The notes under the pieces were generated by a model. The model ran no database searches. It was not told the origin of the DNA and saw only the letters and a list, made by a program, of their open reading frames with translations. A program made the position numbers and the translations under genes. Shown piece by piece: positions 53,721-64,000 of a DNA stretch of 64,000 nt. The stretch is from NCBI GenBank assembly GCA_940671915.1, contig CALNVZ010000649.1, positions 3,832,114 to 3,896,113 on the forward strand, written 5' to 3'. Within the stretch, counting starts at the first letter, position 1; every line of letters begins with the position of its first letter. The stretch is from Paracentrotus lividus. Taxonomy: Eukaryota > Echinodermata > Echinoidea > Camarodonta > Echinidae.

Positions 53721-53847
53721 TCGCAATTAGAATCTTCTCAAAGTTTTGACTCTTTATGATAGCTGTAGTCGCAATGCGAAAAGAAACGATTCCATTTTGA
53801 TGTTGTATTATTAATTTCTTAACTCATTTCCCCTTTTTGATATATAA

Positions 53848-53925
53848 ACCGATGTGTTGGCTCAGTGTATAGAGCCTATACGCCTCATAATCGGAAGGTC
53901 GTGGATTCGAACCCCGTCATATTGT
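53848..53925 (+). mobile_element. tRNA-derived sequence (SINE or tRNA pseudogene)
   Basis: TTGGCTCAGTGTATAGAGCC is a box A-like region, CCTCATAATC resembles a CAT anticodon arm, and GTGGATTCGAACCCCG is a good box B. The acceptor stem does not pair, so it is not a functional tRNA. It directly precedes the element at 53970. Confidence 0.6.
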
Positions 53926-53969
53926 AAGCCCACAATCAATAGGACATAAAGAATTTTCGTTTCGCACCA

Positions 53970-54280
53970 TACACTGTAAAAAAAAATAATACAGCAAAAT
54001 GATGTCAGCAGAGTCGCCATACAAAAATGTACTTTGAAATAACAGTTTTGCTGTAAATTTATTAATGAAAGAGAAGAAAAATATTCATTAGAGTTCTATA
54101 GCTTACACAGTTGGTTAAAACGGAACAAATGTGTTACTCCAGATGTATATTTTGTATATCTCATGTAATTATTTGCAGGAGAAATTTACAACAAAACTAT
54201 TTTTTTTATAATACGTTTTTTATGGCGACTCTGCTGACAGCAGATTTGCTGTAAAAATACAAATATTTTTTTAAAGTGTA
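53970..54280. mobile_element. 311-bp MITE with GTCAGCAGAGTCGCCAT inverted ends
   Basis: TACACTGTAAAAAAAA at the left mirrors TTTTTTTAAAGTGTA at the right. Further in, ATGTCAGCAGAGTCGCCATA mirrors TATGGCGACTCTGCTGACA. The central part is AT-rich without a frame. Confidence 0.82.
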
Positions 54281-55800
54281 CAATTTGGTGTTTTTTTTAT
54301 TTTTTTATTTTTACATTAGCATCACACACATGGAAAGGCAGGACAATATCCTCTATAGTAAATGATTATGTTCCAATTCCTGTTCAAGGTAAATAATAAT
54401 ACCGATAGAATGTGATAAACCTGATCTAATGGTCGACTTCGAACTTTCGCAAACTGAACAATACTAACATTCTGAATTTTGATAATAATAACAATGATAA
54501 CAATAATTAAAAAAAAATAGAATAAAAATAGTGTAACGGTCAATATGATTTTTGAGAAGTTTAGTCTTTAATAAGAGACATCTCTCCAAAACTAGCTTAG
54601 ATCCCAGCTTTAAGGATGCAATATCATACTATACACATCCTGTTTCGGTACCAAGGTCAAATACATTATGTCAAGGTCGTACCCATCATAGTGAATGTCA
54701 TAGTCACATAAAAGTTTCATTCCAAAAGGGACTAAATCCTTTTTTGATGAAATTGAGTTATTGATATCATGAGACTGTCGTTCAGGTATACCTGCCTCTG
54801 AACAAAGTATTAATCTAACTTTGGAGAGCAGTTATAACGAAATGCATCATTCACTATCACTTTTCTATATACTTCAAAAAGACCTTTGTTTAATTGGTGT
54901 TAAATCGACCCCATTGGTGGTTATATACGACAACACAACCATAAGAGTTTGCGTATTATGAATTCCTTTTTAAAACCACCGTTTTTGCAGTGTATACGTA
55001 CAGACGCATGTAAAATAATTGTGGTACTCAAAAACCTTTTTCTTTAAAGTTGCATAAGTGGATTTAAACCCTTTTTAATGAAACTCTTCACACAGTGATA
55101 TCCAATGTCAGTTTCTTCCCAAAACATTTTTTTTTTATCATACTTGTCTACAATGACGGAGGAAAAAGAGACAGACAAAAATACAAAAATATGACAAATG
55201 AGAAGAGGGATAAGGAAGAACAACATCGGCCAAAAAGGGGAAAAAATCTTAAATTCTATATCTAAATGCATGCATGAATGCTGTGAATCGTATTCAAAAC
55301 TTCTTCTTTAAAACAACCTGAAATCTTCAAGTTCAAAAATTGCCTTTCCAATATTTTTGTTTTCCCTAATACATTTTTATACAAAGCGGACACAAAGACA
55401 AAATTCAATATCATGAAACATACCCGTCAACATTAAATCACTAACCTTGGGATATGACATCATAATCATCATCATCATCATCATCATTTCATTATAATAT
55501 TAGATATGTTGATTCATTACTGATTGCTTATAACAGCAATAACCTTGTTACATGTAAATATCCAGGGGACCTACGGCTGTACGTCTAAACCAAGTGACCT
55601 TTGTAGCGTGAAACACGGATTTGAACACAATATATAAATAATGACCCTTTTCTACCTTTTGTGAAGCATGTACTGAAGCTTAGGAAATTAATTTTCAGGG
55701 TTTCCTCTGCACTGACCAGGGAAGTGTAACTCACAATTCCCTGCACTGACTATGGGCGCACAGCGCAGATTTTTGCAAGCCTCCACATAGTTATTCAATA
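54281..55800. other. AT-rich intergenic sequence
   Basis: A short CAT run occurs at 55461-55488. No gene was recognised. Confidence 0.45.
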
Positions 55801-55804
55801 CCTT

Positions 55805-55862
55805 TAAGGACATACATGTACATTGTGTCAGGGATTTGAACCCATGACCTTTGCATCCCCGG
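55805..55862 (-). mobile_element. SINE fragment (box B only)
   Basis: GGATTTGAACCCATGACCTT reads on the minus strand as GGTCATGGGTTCAAATCC, a box B-like promoter piece. No full box A was recognised upstream. Confidence 0.4.
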
Positions 55863-55914
55863 ATCCAAGACGTGATTAGACCAAGGATAAGACAAATCAA
55901 CCACGACGAATTGG

Positions 55915-56015
55915 CGTATCCAGACGGGGGCGCAAGACATGCGCCCACTATTTTTAGGAATACCGAATTACTGAACGTGCAAAGACAAGTTGGGAAAAAT
56001 TACGAAGGCGCCCCC
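55915..56015. repeat. Repeat with GACATGCGCCCACTAT motif, copy 2
   Basis: TTGGCGTATCCAGACGGGGG then GACATGCGCCCACTAT, then GGCGCCCCCTAATTTC. Shares its core with 53012-53155. Confidence 0.5.
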
Positions 56016-56480
56016 TAATTTCAAATTTTCCATTTCTTTCCCTCATTTTTTCGTGGATCCGTGGATGCGACATCTAATTTAAGAGTACATACATCAGTAG
56101 TTCAGGCGAGACAAAGTTATTTATTTTTTTTAAATTTGTTTTTATTTTTGGGAGGAGGGGTGGGGGGGGGGTTTGTTTTTGTTTTTGTTTTTGTTTTATG
56201 TTTTTCACACTTCAGCTATTTCTGTATTAAATTTCCTCAAATAAATGGTAAATATAGACAAAATTAGTTAATTTAATATCGTGATATGTACTCAATTTTA
56301 TTTCAGCTAACTAAAAATTCAAATTCCCCTCCTGATATCATTTTAAAAACAAAAGAGTTGTAAAATTCATATATCGGTCAGTTCGTCTTGACTACCATCA
56401 AAGAGAGAGCGACATCCTTGCTGATGACAATGTGATGTATGGACCTGATTTCATGGTCAAGGGCACCATTGACTGTGAAA

Positions 56481-57134
56481 AGGTAGCTCCGCGCTACTAA
56501 TTCCAACTCAATTTCGACTCATTCGGCTGGCTTCAGACTTTCAACCTCCCCATACTCGGACAGAGAACGAGAGAAGGGAGAGGGAGAGAGAGATGAGAGT
56601 AGCAGAGAGGAGCGATTGAAGAGATTTGAAGATAGAAGAGAGAGAGAGAGAGAGTGAGAGGAGAGAAAAGATAATTAAAGTAAGGGAGAAGACCAAAAGA
56701 AATTTGTCTATATAATTATTATTTAAAAATATTTATTTAAAAAAACAGAAAAAAAACAGGCTATTTGCCGAAAAAATTATGATACTCAATAAGTAAGGCA
56801 GCTCCGCACCACTAAATCCAACTTAATTTTGACTTATTCGGCTGGCTTCAGACAGTAATGGTGGTAGCTCACTTACCACAAGACGGATTTGAGACGGGTT
56901 CGAGACGGTTTTGAGACTAGTCGCGGCACCTTCGCAGAGACGTCTCAGAGACATTCCATGATCATCGCGACGTCTTGTGAGTCGCGGATAGTCGAACATG
57001 CTCAGATTTATAATAAAAAACAAAAAAAAAAAAAAAAAAAAGAAGAAGAAGAAAAAAAGAGAAAACATTGCGGAGGCATCTGCGAAGTGAGATACCCTCC
57101 CCATACTCTGACTACAAAACGAGATAAAGGAGAT

Positions 57135-57180
<46 letters not shown>

Positions 57181-57230
57181 AAACTGAAGTAAGGGAAAAG
57201 AACAAAAGAAAATTCGTCTGAATTATTAAG
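56481..57230. repeat. Tandem segmental duplication, second copy carrying a transposon
   Basis: Copy 1 (56481-56722) and copy 2 (56796-57230) share AGCTCCGC(G/A)C, TTCGGCTGGCTTCAGAC, CTCCCCATACTC, a GA microsatellite and AGTAAGGGA(G/A)AAGA. In copy 1 GGCTTCAGAC is followed after 7 bases by CTCCCCATACTC; in copy 2 about 240 bp intervene. Confidence 0.85.
56857..57096 (+). mobile_element. GAGACGTCTC-family element with known empty site
   Basis: Starts ATGGTGGTAGCTCACTTACC and ends GCGAAGTGAGATACC; GGTAGCTCACTT and AAGTGAGATACC are near-perfect inverted ends. It contains GGTTCGAGACGGTTTTGAGA and CAGAGACGTCTCAGAGACAT, then an A run at about 57019-57039. The paired empty site in copy 1 (near 56536-56546) fixes the insertion point. 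Confidence 0.82.
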
Positions 57231-58585
57231 AAAATAAAGAGCTCATATTTACCAAATAAAATGACGATTATGATTAGATTTAAACATGAAATTAATATGG
57301 CGGGTAGCGCATTTTCGATTTTTGTCTGTTACATTATTATCCAATCCCTTTTCGTTTTGGCGCCGCAAGCATGATAAGCAATAAGTGCTTGCAGTGGTTA
57401 AGAAATTTTGGATTTTTGTTTGCAATGGAATTGTAATTACAGAAACATATTCAAAATAGGAGTCTCAATTTTCAGGGTTTTTTTTTTTCTTTTGCTTGTT
57501 TTCATTTAAAATATGTGACCCCTCAAACGGAAAATAGAGAAAAGTGAATAGAATTGCTGTTATTATAATGGATGTCATAATAATTGAGTGGGCCCTATTT
57601 TTATGTTTTGGTACACGATACCGAACGATTCAACTTTGAGGCACGGGAAAAAGTACAACGATGAATTAAAAAATATAGGCTTCTACTTCCAGGCAATTTA
57701 ATACCTTCGCCGACACCTCCCTGGACTTACCATGTTGTATATCATACTCAGTTGTAGAGTTTAATATATTTAAAGACTGCGAGTAAAGTCTGTTGGTTGT
57801 TGGTTGAAGGTTACTTTGGTCGGGCGGGTTTGCGCGGTGAATGGTTAGAGATCTGAGATCGCTTTGCTATACCGGGGCCGCCACGCCGCAATTGATGAGC
57901 AAAACATGGACTTGAACTTGCGGGCTAACAGTGATACGAAAACCAGCTTGCAGGTTTGATACACACGAGTTGTATTTGAAGATGAACTTGTTTTTTTGTT
58001 TTTTTTTATCTCTCTCTCTCTCTCTTTCTCTTCTTATTTACATTTCTTTACCTCTCTCCGATTGTTTCTCTTTCTTTCCTAGCTTACCTTAATTCATTCA
58101 TTAATTTCCACATTAAAAACAAACATATTAACATCTTGTCATCTTTTTTTTACACTCTAAAAAATAAAATGGGGGAAAGGGTAATAATCACCCTTTAAAG
58201 GGACCGATTAGTGACGCCGTTTTCGTAAAGGGTTGATGAGTGTGTCACTCCTCGACCCTTGTACACCTTCTTTCTTTTTTTAAACCCTTTGTGACTTAAG
58301 TTAAGACTTAAGAGTGTTGATGAGAATATAAAAAGCACAAAAGAGGCTTGTTGGAAATAATCCCTTTAGTACCTTTATTAGTATCTTAAATATACAAATA
58401 AAAATTATTAAATAATTATATTTCTACAATAATGTCTTGTTATGTCTTTTCCTGCATTATGTATCTCTCTTCTTCTTTTATCTCTCCATCATTCTATAGT
58501 GAAATCATCTCTCTCTCTCTCTCTCTCATCTTTCTCTTCTGTCTTTTCACTCTTTGTTGTCGCCCCCCCCCCCCTCTCTCTCTCT
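57231..58585. other. Intergenic sequence with CT microsatellites
   Basis: CT runs at about 58010-58030 and 58510-58530, and a C run at 58563-58574. TACACTCTAAAAAATA near 58153 resembles the terminus of the MITE at 53970. No gene was recognised. Confidence 0.45.
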
Positions 58586-58593
58586 CTCTCTTT

Positions 58594-60571
58594 CACTGGC
58601 GTAAATCCCGGGGGATGGGGGGGATACATCCCCCCAGATTTTGAGGAGGGGGGGATGCCCTGTACAAACATTCCCCCCCCCCCCAGTTTTCAAGAAAGAA
58701 ATGAAAAAAAAAAACTACATAATTGTGTTATTGGTTAAAATAGCGCTCTTAATACTACAAAGTGCCTCTTTTTAACTCCAAAAACCCAAAATTTTTCTTG
58801 CTCGGTCGCTATGCGACCTCGCACTAAGTAACAATCAATAGGCTAAATAAAAAGGTTTGATCCAATGCCCTCGTCTGGGGACAAACCTTTGGAAAGGGTG
58901 TTCTCGACAATCAAAAACATTAATGTAGTTGTGTACGGACTAGGTTGGTGGAGGGCTTGGGGCCTGCAGTCCCACAAATTTTCATAGCAAAGATTGTGAT
59001 TTGTTTTTATCGCCGGTCTTTAACAAAGCATCATCTGCACGTAAAATGAAAATTGTATCTTCAAAATAGATACTAAAAAGGGAATATCATGCACAATTAA
59101 ATCAAACTTTGAGCCCAAAATTTTTGGCTCGCGCTTCGCGGTCGCAGATACTAAATCAGATATTAAAATATCTCCAATTATAAGCTTAACATTTTCGACT
59201 CGCGCTTCGCGCTCGCATTACCTTTTAAATCATTATTAAGATGAACAGTAATGATCAAGACAACCATTAATATTCTTAAAAGCATACATTCAATGACAAA
59301 TTTTCTTCGTACCCCCTCCCTCTCCAGAATACATTTCTCTATAGGTATATGCCTCTGATCTAAAGTGTCCCCCTTTTCAGAAAAAAAAATGCCATTTTCC
59401 ATCGTGACCCCCACTTTCTAATCGGTTCCGCCGCCTCCGCTATATATATGTAGGGGAGACTGGGGTAATTATGGCCCCTTTGTCTTTGAGATCTTATAAT
59501 TCTTTGCTGCATTACACAATGATAATTTAATTTAAGACATGCCTAGCTAAACTCTTCCCACTATCATATGAGAAAAATAAGCCATTTGCATGAAATTTTG
59601 TGCTTAGGGGAGCTTGAAATGTACGGCAATGACAATTCTGTTCGTTGGAAAGTGGCAAGTCTGCTTTTTTATGTGGGGTGTGATATCATTAATTAAAATC
59701 ATTTAAGATGAAATTTTGATTGAAACTGAAACAATAGGAAATAAAAAACACAACAGAAAAACTTCCACCTGAATATCTTCAATAGTAGAGCTGTAAAGGG
59801 GGATCGAATTGAAAATGTCATTTGGGGTAATTATGGCCCCCAATCCATAAACAGTGTATAAGCGCAGATAAGCGTAGATGGGGACATTAACTTGTACGAT
59901 TTTGTACATAAATATATGTATTGCTTTGATTGCACAATTTCAACATTTTGGCTGAACCAATTATTGATTAAATCATTGTTGGTGGTTGATAAGTGTATTA
60001 GGAATACCCAACAACATTTATTATACATTACCATAATTAATTAGCATAACATCTTTGAATTCATACAGTCATTACAATAGGGGCCATAAATACCTCCAAC
60101 CCCTGGGGTAATTATGGCCCCTAAAGTTGTTAACATAATGGTAATTAATATGCAAATGAGAAGTAGCAGGTTTATACTTTCCTTTGTATATCATAGATAT
60201 ATGGACCGACTGTATTTTTACATATTTAGAATATCATTGGACTTTTCATTTAATGGTAGTAATAGGAAATGTGAAAAAGGGGGCCATAATTACCCCAGTC
60301 TCCCCTATATATTTTTTTTTTGCGCTCGTGGATACTATATAGGATCTATAATGCACAACTATTTCCAATTTCAGCTTAAAATTTTCGGCTCGCGCTTCGC
60401 GCTCGCATTACTTTTCAAAGACAAATTCTATTTGCACCCTCTCTAATGCTAATATGGGTATTAAAAACGTTCCTTGTAGTGCTTGTGTATGTCAAACAAA
60501 ATCGCGACAAATTGGCAAAATTTTTCGCTCATCCCCCCCCCCCCACTCCTCGACACGGATTTACGCCGCTG
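58594..60571. mobile_element. hAT-like element with 8-bp target duplication and nested insertion
   Basis: CTCTCTTT at 58586-58593 and 60572-60579 flank CACTGGCGTAAATCC and GGATTTACGCCGCTG, which are inverted. G- and C-runs sit just inside each end. Three CTCGCGCTTCGCGCTCGC motifs occur inside (near 59129 in variant form, 59197 and 60389), shared with 27321-29406. No transposase. Removing the nested element at 59451-60307 leaves about 1.1 kb. Confidence 0.87.
59451..60307. mobile_element. 0.86 kb TA-flanked element, GGGGAGACTGGGGTAATT ends
   Basis: TA at 59451-59452 and 60306-60307 flank GGGGAGACTGGGGTAATTAT and its exact inverse. The terminal motif GGGGTAATTATGGCCCC recurs at about 59824 and, as a back-to-back pair, at 60080-60121. 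The core is AT-rich with no transposase. It is inserted in the hAT-like element. Confidence 0.9.
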
Positions 60572-60579
60572 CTCTCTTT

Positions 60580-62596
60580 CCCTCTCTCTCCCCTCTCCCA
60601 CTCTTTTTGGTATTTTTACTAAAATGATATGGACATGTCATGTTAACAATGTAATTATCATAAATATTGTGTCCTATTGAGCTACCAATTACTATCCGAT
60701 CAGAAAATAAGGTTATGGTAAAGCATAAACATATGTATTGTCAATTAAACGTATACATGCTAGTTATTTTTTATTCATTTATGAATCCCTATAGGCCTAT
60801 AAGTTATTTTTTTTAAAGAAGAAAAAGTCTATAAGGATTCTAAATCTATATTTAATTGAAATTAATAAGACTATACACACTTTATTAAATAATAATTATA
60901 ATTCTTGTAATAATTTAAAAATAAACCCATTACCAAGTTGCATCAACCAAACAAAACTATATAAAACCTAAGCAGGCAAAGTCGGTTTTCTTTAAATATT
61001 GCGACAAATTATACATATATTTTTAATTAATTCCATTTATATTTTTATTTATGCTTGATGGTCTCAATGTAAGTTATATAGCATGCTTTCCATGTCGGCT
61101 CTCTGGGCGCTTATCATGTACCTTATTTTAAAATATTTAGAATTACACACAATAATTACTTTTTACCTGTATATATTTTTGGGGGGATAAAATTGAGGAA
61201 GAACTTCTTCATGATCATGATGATATCTTTGCACCTATATACTATACATAAAGGATTTTCTTTTAACTTTCAAATTTGTTTCGAAGATTTTGAATCATTT
61301 CATATATTTATTAGCAATTGTCATAACTCAAATATGAAAACAAAAGCCATGGTCCCTGTACATAAGTGCGTAATGTCTACGTATACGTGACCGCTTTATA
61401 AAAAGAAGCATTAACATGAAATGTAAAATCTCTTTTTAGCCCTTATAAAAGAAGAAAAAAGAGAGTGAAATTTGGACTCGGTGTTTTTAATTCTGTTATA
61501 TGATATTGCTTTATAATAAAGAACATTTCATAGATATTGGGGGCGTCATTTTTGTGTTCTTTTCTGTTGGACTAATGCCGGTATCGGAGGCGTGTCAAAG
61601 ATATAACCAAGTTATCAGAAAACAAGTTTTATGTCATTTTCATCCATTTCACTCCTTTTTTCTTTGTATTTTGGTGCTTTTCGATTCGTCTATTGAAATC
61701 GACAAATGATGAGTAGGTATAAATTGAATTGGACATGTTAGGGGCTGCCGATTTTATGGTTCAATTATATAATATATAATGTGACATTCAAACTATGGCT
61801 TTTGTTACGAGGATTGTAATGTAATTCCCCTTTCTTGTCTAACAATGAAAAAGGTGTGAGACAGAAACATTAACCCACATGCTGATTCATTTAACACATT
61901 AATTTAATTTTTTAAGAGCCCCTTTCAAATTTCTTCCCATATTTAACATTTCTCTTTGACGTTTAAGTTTCATGCAAACTCTTTTGTGCTTTGAAACTAT
62001 AATGGACCGAATTTGTATACGTGTAGAAGTCAGAATGACAACTTCCCCTTTTATCTTATTTTTATTTTATTTTATTTTAGATGACATAAAATGCTTAAAA
62101 GTCTATCAAATGTATAATAATTCATACATTGGAAATTGTTCTGTACAAACCAAAAAAGAAGAAGGAGAAAAAAAGAGCCTCATATAAAACTTTAGTCTAG
62201 TACTATAAGCCAACAGAATTAATGTTATTTTGACACCAGTTTCAGCCTTTGTCATAATAAATGCAATACAAAGTACATAAGAAACTAATATTTTCATATA
62301 TGCTGATGACTTATAAACTGATATATCCCCCTCAAAAAAAAAAAAAAAAAAAAAATAAATAAATATGTTATCTTTTGTTTCTTGTCTAATGGTATTTCCC
62401 TAAACATGTTTTGTATTTCTTTGAAATATTTCTAATTGCACACATTTGAGGTTGTGTTACAATATCATTTCCATGTCATCTTTATCTTACAAAGAACGTC
62501 ATTTTTTTTTTACAATACACATTTCGACGAGCTTGAAATTTCGTTTTCTTTGCCTCATTACGTTTTCGTACACTAGCCCTTTGCATCTAGTTCTAT
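60580..62596. other. AT-rich intergenic sequence
   Basis: Contains an A run at 62335-62355. Frames here are short and AT-driven. No gene or repeat family was recognised. Confidence 0.45.
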
Positions 62597-62597
62597 T

Positions 62598-62792
62598 CTT
62601 GGCCCCGCTGCATAACGAATTACCTATAGATTAATTTTCGCCATCGATGGTAACTTTCATGACATACTGCATTTTGATTGGCTGTTAAGCAACGTTACCA
62701 TGGTAGTTACCATTGATGGTAAATAAACAAATAAATAAATAAATAAATGGTAAAGTTACTATAATAGTAATTCTTTATGCAACGGGCCCCGG
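62598..62792. mobile_element. ~195-bp MITE, GGCCC...GCATAA ends
   Basis: GGCCCCGCTGCATAACGAATTAC mirrors GTAATTCTTTATGCAACGGGCC. The core has several ATGGTAAC/GTTACCAT pairs (TCGATGGTAACTTTC, GTTACCATGGTAGTTACCAT) and an AAATAAATAAAT tract. Confidence 0.72.
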
Positions 62793-63359
62793 TCGAAAGA
62801 ATGGCACCTTTAAACTTATATGGGGCACTTCAAATCAAGTCCTTACCCATTAAAACCTAGTTTAGGTCGCGTAACAATCTGTATGTGACAAACTGTTACA
62901 CTAACCTAAATACCCGAATTCCCAAGCAGTAATCTAATAACATATCTCTTGAACGGTACATCTTAATAACAGAACGTTAACACTGGTGGATATTTTACTT
63001 TCATCCACTATAGGGTCTACCATCGTCATTAATAAGACAGGATTCCCCACCCCCGCCCCACCTTGTCTCAAAATTTAAAAGAACCTCTTTAAGGGACAAC
63101 AACAGTTATGATTGTAATTGATACGACAAAGTATCTGACTATGAATGTCAGATTTCATAAACAACTGTTACATCAGTAAAAAGACAAGCAAACAAAAACA
63201 AAACAAACATAAAACAAAAACAAAGCTAATTCATTATGAGAGATATTATTTTAATTCATTTCATGATTTTTAAAATCTTTCTATTTTGTTCCTATAAATC
63301 TTATTGATGTTTCTTCCATTTCGTACTTCATTTTATTTGATTTTCATATAAGCTATATT

Positions 63360-63446
63360 AATCGGAGGGGGGGGGGGGGCTTTCAGTCATAAGATTAGGC
63401 TTTTTATGGGACGTTCCAAGACCCACCCCCCCCCCCCCCCCGATTG
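63360..63446. repeat. G-run/C-run inverted pair
   Basis: ATCGGAGGGGGGGGGGGGG (63361 on) faces ACCCCCCCCCCCCCCCCCGAT (to about 63444), separated by about 45 bp. It can form a GC stem; possibly the ends of a very short element. Confidence 0.6.
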
Positions 63447-63689
63447 TCACCCATGGACGCCAGTCCAGTGCCACCAAGCCAAGATATCCTGGTTATGTGA
63501 ACGATCGGGGTGATATAGCAGGGATGTGTAGAGGGTACACCGTTATATTTCGATTCAGTCCTCATTAGGGCTCCGATGCTAAGCACTTTGCAAGTCGTGT
63601 ACCGCAGTTACCAGTCTTAATTCAATCATACAAACGAGGCTGCGACCTCTTTAAAGGTGTTTAAAGAGGGATGATGAACGAGATTTGAA

Positions 63690-63775
63690 AGTCCGACACG
63701 GATTCAAACATTCGAATGCTTCACTATACAGAGGTGTTGTAGTTGAGTGGTCATGGGTTCGAGCCCCCTCACTAC
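63690..63775 (+). mobile_element. SINE-like sequence with shortened tRNA head
   Basis: GTTGTAGTTGAGTGGTCATG is a box A-like stretch followed almost at once by GGGTTCGAGCCCCC, an excellent box B. The interval between the boxes is far shorter than in a tRNA, suggesting an internal deletion. Confidence 0.5.
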
Positions 63776-64000
63776 ACTTTGGTTCTTGAGCATACGTAAT
63801 ACCGTTCTTTGCTTTGTCTGCATGTTGCTTGTGAATGTGATCATCATAGTAGGGTTGGGCGAATCTCAACTTTTTTTTTCAAACAAGTTGTTTCTATAGT
63901 AAAATTCGACGTGGAAACTGAAAATGACAATTATTTTTGCATACGATGACGTCTTACGTCGCTAAAGTGCAAAAAACCAAAATGGCCGCCAAAATAGCGT

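Noticed and set aside
53848..53925. Functional initiator-like or Met tRNA gene
   Set aside because: Box A and box B are present but the acceptor stem does not pair, so it is more likely a SINE head or pseudogene.

Overview
The window is animal nuclear DNA. It is AT-rich, dominated by short repeats, with small exons bounded by GT/AG sites and introns of 0.5 to 26 kb. Repeat content (many short terminal-inverted-repeat elements, tRNA-derived SINE pieces, degenerate TTGGTCTAATTGCC-type sequence, frequent ACATGTACATGTA) suggests a marine invertebrate deuterostome, most likely an echinoderm such as a sea urchin. That placement is inference from repeat style and from one protein; it was not searched.

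One gene is convincing: the 3' part of a kinesin-3 family gene, KIF14, on the + strand. Nine exons (775-1077, 1712-1867, 2431-2528, 3116-3402, 3946-4154, 5945-6100, 6700-6837, 32643-32883, 36146-36540) join in one open frame of 660 residues ending at a TGA at 36538-36540. The motor and FHA domains must lie upstream of the window. Intron 7, between the seventh and eighth exons, is about 25.8 kb and holds most of the repeats. Downstream of the gene, from roughly 37 kb to 64 kb, I see no convincing coding sequence.

Layout: 1-774 is an upstream intron containing degraded copies of the first exon's 5' edge. 775-6837 holds seven exons with SINEs and MITEs between them. 6838-32642 is the giant intron. 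In order it holds a TTAA-flanked element, a 2.3 kb nested element, minisatellites, a 5.1 kb foldback palindrome with an N gap at its right edge, several inverted-repeat elements and a 2.1 kb element made of internal tandem repeats. 32643-36540 holds the last two exons. 36541-64000 is the 3' UTR and then intergenic sequence with minisatellites, a GAT tract, three TA-flanked palindrome-rich elements (47358-48692, 50990-51851, 59451-60307), a hAT-like element with a clean 8-bp target duplication (58594-60571), and a tandem duplication in which only one copy carries a transposon (56481-57230).

Most of the interest lies in mobile-element architecture and in two places where exon edges of the kinesin gene have been copied into neighbouring introns. 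All boundaries were read by eye from the sequence. Family names for repeats are tentative unless termini and target duplications are stated.
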